Assembly: GCA_947168665.1 (NCBI GenBank)
Contig: CAMVMX010000015.1
Span: 19,296-83,295, forward strand
Length of the DNA stretch: 64,000 bases
Direction of reading: 5' to 3'
Origin: an uncultured Bacteroidales bacterium
Lineage (GTDB): Bacteria > Bacteroidota > Bacteroidia > Bacteroidales > P3
Shown piece by piece: positions 9,246-16,075 of the stretch. How positions within the stretch are numbered: position 1 is the first letter of the stretch; each line of letters opens with the position of its first letter. Under the pieces are notes generated by a model. The model was not told the origin of the DNA. It made no database searches and saw nothing but the letters and a program-made list of their open reading frames with translations. The translations under genes were made by a program, and so were the position numbers.

Positions 9246-10109
9246 ATGATGAAAACACGTGTCTTTATTCTCATATTGACGTTGGCGGCTGCGATGACGG
9301 CTTGCCGCAAAACGGAGAGTATTGTTCCCGTCGGGGTCAATAGCAATTTTTTTGCAGGGGTCTACAACCCTGCCAACAGGGTGCAGGCTCTTTCATGTTC
9401 CGAACATGTGGTGGGTGTGGAATGTGGCGACTATGAGCTGCCGGATTGTGTGCAGATGAATTGGCATTGGTCGCCTCAGCATCTCGACAGCATTGAGGTT
9501 TATGACAGTCGCATCAACACTCCTGGTCCATTGACGGCACGGTACTATTACGACCCGGCAGGGCGTTTGTCACGGGTGGAGTCCGACTATACTGTCTTGA
9601 ATCATGCGTATGATCTCCAGTATGAGGGTTCACATCTGGTGTCGATAGCCGAGACGTATGGGGGACGGCATACGGATTATACATTCGGTTACGATGGCGC
9701 GGATTATCCCATCAGCCTTACCAGACACGCGCAGGGGCAGTATGCAGAGCTGACGGATACCTACACCCTGCGCTGGCGCGAAGGCAATCTTGTTGCCGCC
9801 GTATGTGGGCCGGACAATAATGCCTATGCCATCGATTCGATCACCTACACCTATTCCAACCACGACAACCCCTTCTGCGGCTTGCTGTCGCCCTACTTTT
9901 TCCGACAATATTCCATTGTGGATGCCCCGCTCTTCTTCTCAAAGAACATCCCGGTTTCCATCACCTACCACACCGACAACGGCCCCATGCAGGATGTATA
10001 TTATACGCTCCAGTATGAATGTACCGACGGCGTGCCAACCCAGATAGCCCATCGATACTCCAATATGTATTGGTGCGACTATACTGATACCTATAGTCTA
10101 CGTTATTGA
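9246..10109 (+). CDS. Lipoprotein of unknown function with YD-like repeats
   Basis: A predicted lipoprotein of 287 residues: short hydrophobic signal (MKTRVFILILTLAAA) and lipobox AMTAC. The body is rich in Tyr, Asp and Gly with loosely repeated units such as YYYDPAGRLSRVESDY, YDLQYEGSHLVSIAE and YTFGYDGADYPISL, the pattern of cell-surface YD-repeat-like proteins common in Bacteroidales. The frame opens at 9216 but the signal peptide favours 9246 or 9249. I do not know its function. It sits between two inverted MITE-like copies, and its stop codon overlaps the end of an ATPase-gene remnant on the other strand. The broken gene at 15344-15733 looks like a relative. Confidence 0.72.
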   Translation: MMKTRVFILILTLAAAMTACRKTESIVPVGVNSNFFAGVYNPANRVQALSCSEHVVGVECGDYELPDCVQMNWHWSPQHLDSIEVYDSRINTPGPLTARYYYDPAGRLSRVESDYTVLNHAYDLQYEGSHLVSIAETYGGRHTDYTFGYDGADYPISLTRHAQGQYAELTDTYTLRWREGNLVAAVCGPDNNAYAIDSITYTYSNHDNPFCGLLSPYFFRQYSIVDAPLFFSKNIPVSITYHTDNGPMQDVYYTLQYECTDGVPTQIAHRYSNMYWCDYTDTYSLRY

Positions 10110-10279
10110 ATGATAGGTTGTTTGGGATTGTGTATTTCCAAAGAGAAATATGGCAGGTTGGGGATCATATTGCAGATGAGTGTGGTTTTGCCCGATTGAC
10201 GCGGTTCGGTTATAGTCGCGATAGGAAAATACCGCAAATTTACTTTGATAGTACTTTCTAAAGTCCTGGTTATTATCGC
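10103..10279 (-). pseudogene. Remnant of an AAA_14/DUF4143-type ATPase gene (N-terminal part)
   Basis: Read on the minus strand in one frame ending at the TAA at 10103-10105, the sequence gives IITRTLESTIKV, then FPIATITEPRQSGKTTL and LPYFSLE. This is the start of the AAA_14/DUF4143 ATPase family with its Walker A box (GPRQSGKTT in intact members; here EPRQSGKTT). Only about 55 of the usual 380-400 codons are left, and no start codon remains in frame, so it is a decayed fragment. These ATPases are common, mobile and of poorly known function in Bacteroidales. The remnant lies between the two inverted MITE-like copies. Confidence 0.7.
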
Positions 10280-10489
10280 ATAAATATTTTATTATGTAAT
10301 CTTGCAATCCAATTTCAAGATTACATAAAATATTTGGAATGCAAGGGAAAAACTTATTACGCTCCGCTCAACTCATTGGGTATAAATGATATTTCTGGAT
10401 TGACATTGTATAGTTTTGGGGGCTACTCTTTTTTGTTGAGGGACATAATGGGCAAGATAGAGATTGCGTCATGACAACAAAAATGATAG

Positions 10490-10638
10490 TGATTATCCGC
10501 AATTGGATGTACAGGAAGTCACGTCTCTTCGAGACGTAAGGTGGTGTCCCCGGTTAGCCGCCGCACTGCGCTATGCTTGTACGGTGTTATTGAAATCATG
10601 CCTCACCGAGGCATTTCGATGGTAAATACGGATAATTA
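10490..10638 (-). repeat. MITE-like interspersed repeat, copy 2
   Basis: A 149-bp element in inverted orientation relative to copy 1. Its ends are TGATTATCCGCAATTGG and a rougher AAATACGGATAATTA. The internal palindromes CGTCTCTTCGAGACG and GCCTCACCGAGGC match those of copy 1 in position, and the stretch CTTGTACGGTGTTATTGA is shared with copy 3 at about 26151-26168. Confidence 0.72.
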
Positions 10639-10642
10639 TTGC

Positions 10643-10691
10643 AATGAAAAATCCCTGCCGTGTTGGATTTATTCCGATGCGACAGGGATTT
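10643..10691 (-). terminator. Terminator-like hairpin downstream of the zorAB-like operon
   Basis: AAATCCCTG (10649-10657) pairs with CAGGGATTT (10683-10691). On the minus strand the stem is followed by a short T run, so it may end the operon transcript about 130 bp beyond the zorB-like stop codon. The loop is long (about 25 nt), which lowers confidence. Confidence 0.4.
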
Positions 10692-10819
10692 GAATGTTGA
10701 GGTAGAGGTAGGATAAGTGGAATAATACAGCAGGGCAGAGCAATCGTTACAATGAAAAATTAGCTCATCCACTCACTAGTAACATCTACAATAACGTTTT
10801 TTAGATTCATACATAGGAA

Positions 10820-11527
10820 TTATCTGTAATTACTTATCTGTTTATCAGTACCTTTCGGCTTTGAAATTTTTGGGATAATCTGAATGACAAACCGTTTGTT
10901 GTTTTCTTCAACTTTATGGTCTCTGTTTATACCGTTGAATCCACTTCCTGCAATAATGACCTCTGTGTTATAATGTCGAAGATTTATACCTTTCGAAAGC
11001 CAACGTAGATATAGAGCCAATGCACGACGGTAGCTCAGTTTGTACATTTCGACATTGTCAGCATTGTATGAGTGGTTTTGGAGTTGTTGCCAATGTATAG
11101 CTGCATTTCCTTCAATGACCAGCTGGAAGCTCATGTCTGGGCTATTGTCGTAAAGTCTTTTCACCAAATGATGTAATGACTTTCCGACTTCATCGACAGT
11201 AGATAGATATTCTGGTTTTATAGCATCATCGAGAGGCTGGAATATTTCAATACCGATGAAATCCTTTGCCACAAACATCTTTTTGTCTTCGACATATTGT
11301 AATGCGGATGACTCGCTAAGCTCTTTAAATTGTGCGTCAAGTTGAAGAATACGTTCTAATTGTTCCTTTTCTGCATTAGCTTGATCTATTGCTTTTATTA
11401 GATCTATATTGTCGTATTTCATCTTCACTATGCAAACAACAAACAGCACAAACATGATGAAGAACAAACTCGTCATCAAGTCAGAATAGCTTAACCAAAA
11501 CGAATCTTTGTATTTTTCTCTTGCCAT
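10820..11527 (-). CDS. ZorB-like MotB/OmpA-family protein
   Basis: A 235-residue inner-membrane protein with one N-terminal membrane helix and a C-terminal OmpA-like peptidoglycan-binding domain. The helix motif WLSYSDLMTSLFFIM carries the Asp (residue 16) that in MotB/ZorB families sits in the ion path. The OmpA-like part shows VIEGNAA, YKLSYRRALALYLRW and, near the end, EENNKRFVIQII. In Zorya anti-phage systems ZorB pairs with ZorA as an ion-driven membrane motor sensing envelope disturbance. The gene starts 3 bp after the zorA-like stop, so the pair is probably translated together. Generic ExbD/MotB pairs are the alternative; the length and tail of the partner favour ZorAB. Confidence 0.78.
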   Translation of the reverse strand: MAREKYKDSFWLSYSDLMTSLFFIMFVLFVVCIVKMKYDNIDLIKAIDQANAEKEQLERILQLDAQFKELSESSALQYVEDKKMFVAKDFIGIEIFQPLDDAIKPEYLSTVDEVGKSLHHLVKRLYDNSPDMSFQLVIEGNAAIHWQQLQNHSYNADNVEMYKLSYRRALALYLRWLSKGINLRHYNTEVIIAGSGFNGINRDHKVEENNKRFVIQIIPKISKPKGTDKQISNYR

Positions 11528-11530
11528 AGT

Positions 11531-13030
11531 TTATTTTTGTATGTCTTTGATGGCCTTGGTCATTGCATCAACAGCTCTTAGTGTAGATTTGTGCAATTCA
11601 ATTGATTCTTGTTGAGCATCTTTATAGTCTTTACGTAGATAAAGTATTTCGCCCTTCAAGTCTTTATAGCATTCAGCTTGGACTTGGGTATATTGAACCA
11701 TTTCAGAAAGGACTGCTTTCATCTTTTCAAATGTGTCAAAGAACTCCTTGTTGTCATTCACAAAGTTTTGTATATATTCAGTAGAAGCAGTCAATTGTGT
11801 AGAAAGACTCTCGGAAACCTGCTTCCCCTCTGAAATAAACATATCAAACTCCTTACGCCAGACATCACGTGCCTCAGAGCCTGTTGGGAAGTGGGTGGTT
11901 ATAGCCTCTTGAAACACTCTTTGCAGTTCGGCTGTCTTATTTTGATTACTTACCACAATTGAAAGACCTGCCGAAAACTCATCGAACTTGCCAAGAAGAG
12001 TTTGTATCTGACCAACAACGCCAGAGACATTAGTAATTGTTGTGTTCAGCTGTTGTTGATAAGTTTGGAAGACGGCAAGGGAATCAGAAGAATCTTTTAA
12101 CTGCAAGAATGTCTCAGCAATCTTGTTTGCAGTTCTTGTTAAACTTAGTTTATTAATCTCTTCCAATACCAAATGCTGCTTCTCCAGATTATCATTGAGT
12201 AGTGCTGCGGAGTCAGCATAGGCATCCAGGTTGCGTCCAAACTTATCAACGAAATGGCCAAGTACTCCACGCAAAGAGTTAAGGCTTGAGGCCATGCTAT
12301 TTGACAAGAGAGGCATTAGCTCTCTACGAAGGAAATCCATGTATTCCTCTTTCCCTTCATTAGATTTAGAAACAGCTTTCTTATAAGTCAAGGCACTATT
12401 GGTCACGGTAAATCCAAGCCCAAGGAAACTTGCACTCATTGCTACAACAATACCGTATAATAAATGCTGTAAGCCAGTAAGTTCGCCATTGGGGCCAAAT
12501 ATTTCTGTAAAATCGATGCCCCATAAGCCAGTAATAATTCCTATGAATGTTCCTGCTAATCCTAAATAAAGTGGAACATTTAGGCTGTTATGAATTTCGT
12601 CCTCCAAGGCATTCTTTTGGTTGTCACAAATGTCTTCAAGGATTCCAAGGTCTGCACTTGTGCCAGTATTCTTACACAGGTACTCGTTAGTTCTGTTTAC
12701 AATTACGCCGAAACGCCCATCGGACTGTTTTTTCCCAGATAATGCGAGTAACGACAGGTCTGTATAGTCTATATTGTCGTCTTCACCATCTTCTGACTTT
12801 ACGTGCCGATTAGGAATGTTCGACAAAAACTTCTGTAGGGCACTCTTTGAGCGTAACACGTTCGGAGTGAGAGAAGTTTCCTTCAGAAATAGTTTCCCAA
12901 CATCATCAAACAAATTGCCGAGTTCGCCAATTTTTGCTTTAGTATGTAAAAAACTTGTAATTTGTAGGATGATGACAATTGCAACAACTATCAGTGCCAC
13001 AATTAAGCCAATATATTCTTTAAATTCCAT
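11531..13030 (-). CDS. ZorA-like MotA/TolQ/ExbB-family protein with long helical tail
   Basis: A 499-residue protein with a membrane helix at about 7-28, a cytoplasmic segment, two further helices at about 152-171 and 190-213 (LGLAGTFIGIITGLWG; YGIVVAMSASFLGLGF), and then about 280 residues that are almost all helical and coiled-coil. That layout, a MotA-like core plus a long cytoplasmic tail, is characteristic of Zorya ZorA, in which the tail transmits the signal from the motor. It lies 12 bp after the NADAR-like gene and 3 bp before the zorB-like gene. The coding sequence is clearly AT-richer than neighbouring chromosomal genes, suggesting acquisition by transfer. Confidence 0.8.
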   Translation of the reverse strand: MEFKEYIGLIVALIVVAIVIILQITSFLHTKAKIGELGNLFDDVGKLFLKETSLTPNVLRSKSALQKFLSNIPNRHVKSEDGEDDNIDYTDLSLLALSGKKQSDGRFGVIVNRTNEYLCKNTGTSADLGILEDICDNQKNALEDEIHNSLNVPLYLGLAGTFIGIITGLWGIDFTEIFGPNGELTGLQHLLYGIVVAMSASFLGLGFTVTNSALTYKKAVSKSNEGKEEYMDFLRRELMPLLSNSMASSLNSLRGVLGHFVDKFGRNLDAYADSAALLNDNLEKQHLVLEEINKLSLTRTANKIAETFLQLKDSSDSLAVFQTYQQQLNTTITNVSGVVGQIQTLLGKFDEFSAGLSIVVSNQNKTAELQRVFQEAITTHFPTGSEARDVWRKEFDMFISEGKQVSESLSTQLTASTEYIQNFVNDNKEFFDTFEKMKAVLSEMVQYTQVQAECYKDLKGEILYLRKDYKDAQQESIELHKSTLRAVDAMTKAIKDIQK

Positions 13031-13042
13031 AGGTGATATTAG

Positions 13043-13738
13043 TTATTTGTTGTTAAATATGCTTGCGTTTTGCTCTTTTCTCTGCTTTTTCGTTTTCTTC
13101 TTGATTTCTTTTCTTTGCTCCTTGTCCCGCAGTTTTTTTTGTTCTAGTTCATCTCGAGTCATTGGCAGATAACCATCTATTCCTTCTGGATAATTGCCCT
13201 CAATGTATAACTTTACTAAGCCTGCATGAGATAAAGGCTTTGAGATGTCTCTGAAATCAATGTTGATGTTATAGTCTAAAAGCACAATGTCTTGAATCTT
13301 GCTTTGCTCTTTTATACGTTCCACTACATGATGCACTTTTGGAACGTTGTCAAGAACCCACTTGTATGTAGGCAAGTATATCAACATCCGAGCCTCGAAA
13401 TAGCCGAGAAGTTCTGTGCCGTATGCTCCTTTGCGATGGCCTTTAGGCATTCCATATCTGCGCACTGTTCGTTTCAAGTTGTGCATTGTGTCGTTTTTGA
13501 ATGTTTCGAAATCGACATCTGCACCGTCAAAGACTTTCAGACCTTGCCAAACAGCCTCTACACAAGTGGCTGTCAATCCTTCTGTAAAAGGTATCGGAAT
13601 ATTCCTGTGCGGATAAAAAGGACTCAGGATTTGAGCATATCTCATATTAGACGTTGAGGTGATATCCAATATGGCAGCATTAGGAAAATCCTCTTTTACC
13701 TTCTCCAGCTTTCGCTTTTTATTTACTATGTATATCAT
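13043..13738 (-). CDS. NADAR-like/DUF6939 protein, putative ADP-ribosyl hydrolase antitoxin
   Basis: A 231-residue soluble protein. The core resembles the DUF6939 family, with LSPFYPHRNIPIPF at about 38-51, CVEAVWQGLKVFDG at about 59-72, GHRKGAYGTELLGYFEAR and the closing KPLSHAGLVKLYIEG. The SPFYPH...VE..WQ.LK pattern resembles NADAR domains, which remove ADP-ribose from guanine bases and occur as antitoxins beside DarT-type toxins. The link to NADAR is my inference from pattern, not a search. The last 40 residues are a Lys/Arg/Glu-rich tail. Its ATG overlaps the darT-like stop codon (ATGA), so the two are translationally coupled, as expected of a toxin with its antidote. Confidence 0.65.
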   Translation of the reverse strand: MIYIVNKKRKLEKVKEDFPNAAILDITSTSNMRYAQILSPFYPHRNIPIPFTEGLTATCVEAVWQGLKVFDGADVDFETFKNDTMHNLKRTVRRYGMPKGHRKGAYGTELLGYFEARMLIYLPTYKWVLDNVPKVHHVVERIKEQSKIQDIVLLDYNINIDFRDISKPLSHAGLVKLYIEGNYPEGIDGYLPMTRDELEQKKLRDKEQRKEIKKKTKKQRKEQNASIFNNK

Positions 13739-14973
13739 ATATTTTCAATGTATTTTAATGGAATGAATGTTTTAACCATTACTTCTGCCTGATGGGGTTT
13801 GAAATACGGGTCTTCACTTCTTAGATAGTGCATTCTGGTGGCATCAAAATTTACCATTTGTAGATGTTCCAATGTCTTTCCATGTTTATGGCGTTTGTCT
13901 GTGGCATTCATGTCAGAGAATTGGGTGTCTTTCAATAATGCTACATCAATTTTGATTCTGAGAACAACAATATTACTACCAGATTGTTGTAGCCTATATT
14001 TCATTGGATGGTCATCGCAGAAGCTCAGTCTCACATAATCTTCAAGGCCGTATTTTTTGTCAAGTTCGCGTGAATCATGATCTCCTCCCTGACAGGGTAT
14101 CTTTATATCATGAGTGTGACAGTAGTGCCATGATAAAAGGCCTCCGTGGCTCTTTATTGAGGGAATATTACGACAGTCTGTGAAATGATATAAATATCTC
14201 ACGTGGTGATTGTCAAGTACTTGTTTAAAGCTCTGCCAGTTTTCTTTCAGATCTGAGGACAGAGACATCAAGCGTTGTTTCTCAGATCGCTCGGCCAGCT
14301 CTTTTTTTCGGGCTTCATCAGCCAAACGCTGCCTCTCTGCTTCACGCCTTTCTCTTTCTTTCCTTTTTTGTTCCTCTTTTTCCCTACGTGCTTTTTCTTC
14401 TGCTTCCTTCAGTTTCTTTTCTTCCGCTTCTTTACGGCGCTTTTCTTCGGCTAATCTCGCAAGTTCTTCTCTCTCCAGCTCCGCTACAAGTTTTGCGTAT
14501 CTGTTTTGCAAATCCTGATATTTCTGACGGATAGAGGAGTCTTTGACTTTCGCTATCTTGTCAAGAATCTCATCAAGTATAGCCTTGGCCTCATCCTTTC
14601 TTCGCCCATTTATTGATCTCTCAATGTTTGTTAACGACTGCATAGCTACTTCTTCGAGCAGCTTTAACTCGTGAGCTTCTTTTTGGAGACGTTCTTCCTT
14701 TAACCTCTTTAAACTCAAAATTCTCCCAAATGAGTATGGATGAAAAACATTCACAGTGTTTCCTCCTTTATCATGTAGAGGTTTAAGGGTATACCAGTCA
14801 GTTGGCGATGCTTTAATCTTCTCTTTTTCCCTTATAACGTCTTTTTCTCGCTCGTTAAGATTTGAATAAGACCGTTCTCTTTCACCAGTTTTGTCGTGAA
14901 TTGGTGACTTTTTAATGTGTTTGAGTATTCTTTTTAACCAGATAAGCATCTTTTGTAGTATAGAATCTGTCAT
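13735..14973 (-). CDS. DarT-like ADP-ribosyltransferase with N-terminal coiled coil
   Basis: A 412-residue protein, first gene of the four-gene operon. The C-terminal 155 residues match the DarT (DUF4433) nucleic-acid ADP-ribosyltransferase fold: YHFT at 262-265, NIPSIKSHGGLLS at 269-281, YVRLSFCDDHPMKY near 313-326 and the catalytic-Glu motif PHQAEVMV with Glu397. DarT enzymes transfer ADP-ribose from NAD to DNA bases, and DarTG systems block phage replication. Residues 90-240 form a long, highly charged coiled coil (ARREKEEQKRKERERREAER) that simple DarT toxins lack. The AT-rich composition points to transfer. Whether the target is thymidine or guanosine cannot be read from the sequence. 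Confidence 0.78.
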   Translation of the reverse strand: MTDSILQKMLIWLKRILKHIKKSPIHDKTGERERSYSNLNEREKDVIREKEKIKASPTDWYTLKPLHDKGGNTVNVFHPYSFGRILSLKRLKEERLQKEAHELKLLEEVAMQSLTNIERSINGRRKDEAKAILDEILDKIAKVKDSSIRQKYQDLQNRYAKLVAELEREELARLAEEKRRKEAEEKKLKEAEEKARREKEEQKRKERERREAERQRLADEARKKELAERSEKQRLMSLSSDLKENWQSFKQVLDNHHVRYLYHFTDCRNIPSIKSHGGLLSWHYCHTHDIKIPCQGGDHDSRELDKKYGLEDYVRLSFCDDHPMKYRLQQSGSNIVVLRIKIDVALLKDTQFSDMNATDKRHKHGKTLEHLQMVNFDATRMHYLRSEDPYFKPHQAEVMVKTFIPLKYIENI

Positions 14974-15033
14974 ATCCTTATGACGGATTCCCTACGCCAA
15001 AAATTCTATGAATCCAACAGATAGAAACATATA

Positions 15034-15297
15034 AAAAGAAGCGCGGGAATCTGTCACTTTGCTTATCCCGCGTGTGAGGCTCTCGCATTGCCTTTAGCTC
15101 AGAATAAGCAATGCCGAAGCCCACGCGTTACGGATATAGTAGAACAACTATATACCAACCATGGACATTGAACATTGCGTTATTGCGGAGCTAATTAGAA
15201 TTTGCGAGATTCACACGCCGCAGATAAAACGCCGTTACAACGTCTTTAATATGTCCTGTCGTCCACCCCTCGCCCTTGCGGGCTTCGGTGTAAACGA
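15034..15297 (-). ncRNA. Structured leader RNA, copy A
   Basis: About 265 nt transcribed toward the darT-like operon, 60 nt upstream of its start. It is highly similar to the region 53788-54079. In both copies, TCTCGCA can pair with TGCGAGA (here 15203-15209 with 15081-15087), and GCTTATTC can pair with GGATAAGC (15102-15109 with 15061-15068). The four strands alternate, so the pairings form a pseudoknot. The 3' end is an intrinsic terminator (GCGGGA/TCCCGC then a T run) whose 5' arm shares bases with the second pseudoknot helix. It could be a switchable leader or a stand-alone small RNA, possibly of a described Bacteroidales class. Confidence 0.65.
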
Positions 15298-15302
15298 CGA
15301 TG

Positions 15303-15333
15303 CAAAGATACAACTTTTCCGCCAAACGGCAAG
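15303..15333 (-). promoter_or_regulatory. Promoter of leader RNA copy A
   Basis: The minus strand reads CTTG, 19 bases, then TATCTTTG (15303-15310), a good Bacteroidetes promoter. Transcription would start near 15297. Confidence 0.65.
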
Positions 15334-15343
15334 AAAAAAATGA

Positions 15344-15733
15344 TTGCAGAATACTCATTTCTTCGAAAAATGGTTCCAACTCAAAAAAAGCCTACTCTGG
15401 GAAGGCGACAACATCACTAAATTTGTCATGACCAGCACTGCCGCCGATGTCGTTGTCGAAATAATCTATGCCTACGACAACAAGAACAACCCCTACCGTG
15501 GATTGACCAGTATGCTTTTCGGCCCTGATTATTTTAATGAGTGAGGCAGTGCCAACAATCTCGTGTTCGACAGCATCAGTATTACGGGTGAGCCACCCAT
15601 CAACGACGGTTTGAGATACACCTATGAATACGACGGACAGTGGCCTACACAACGCACGTATACACTCGATGTGAGTACGCCAGTCGTTACAAGTCGGTTA
15701 ACGACCCAAGTCTATTACGAATACAAGAACTGA
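15344..15733 (+). pseudogene. Broken C-terminal fragment of a secreted YD-like lipoprotein
   Basis: One reading frame runs through this stretch with a single TGA at 15542-15544. Before it are KSLLWEGDNITKFV and YAYDNKNNPYRGLTSML; after it, in the same frame, are SANNLVFDSISITGE, YTYEYDGQWPTQRTY and a final VYYEYKN before the TGA at 15731. This is the end of a lipoprotein of the type seen at 9246-10109. The signal peptide and N-terminal part are missing and the frame is interrupted, so the gene is dead. It is followed by a good terminator at 15850. Confidence 0.7.
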
Positions 15734-16022
15734 CATGAACTGTTGTCACAGTTTTTATCTGTGGCACCAACATGGGAGGTGTCGTTATTCCGCTATGGCG
15801 TGAGAGTCCCGATAAGCGGGTAGTCACCCTCTTCCCTCAGCAAATTGGCGGGGAAGTCTGTTCGATACGGCTTCCCCTTTATTCTTTTTTGAGGGTTTTG
15901 GTTGTGACCACCAATCCCACCACATCGGCACGCAGTATATGCCAAGCAACGTCGTCGAAGGTCATTGTTCCAAATACATTGCTCGAACCATTGCGACGTT
16001 TGCCCGGCAGCTGTGGCTGATT
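15734..16022. other. Intergenic region upstream of the OstA-like gene
   Basis: Holds the terminator of the broken lipoprotein gene. Minus-strand frames here look like chance frames. No gene is supported. Confidence 0.5.
15850..15890 (+). terminator. Intrinsic terminator
   Basis: GGGGAAG pairs with CTTCCCC across a 14-nt loop and is followed by TTTATTCTTTTTT. It would have ended the transcript of the broken lipoprotein gene upstream. Confidence 0.72.
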
Positions 16023-16053
16023 TTCGATATATAAAAAAACTTTCGTATCTTTG
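16023..16053 (+). promoter_or_regulatory. Promoter of the OstA-like gene
   Basis: TTCG, 19 bases, then TATCTTTG at 16046-16053, 22 bp before the ATG. Confidence 0.6.
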
Positions 16054-16075
16054 CAATTTTGAGAAAGCACGACGC

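Larger units (their letters stand above)
10110..10819. other. Intergenic region between lipoprotein gene and zorB-like gene
   Basis: This 710-bp stretch holds most of the ATPase remnant, MITE-like copy 2 and a minus-strand terminator-like hairpin. I see no intact gene in it. Base composition is AT-rich like the operon that follows. Confidence 0.6.

Noticed and set aside
15542..15544. TGA read-through or recoding in the lipoprotein frame
   Set aside because: No selenocysteine context is evident, the N-terminal part of the gene is missing, and TGA is used as a normal stop elsewhere in the window.
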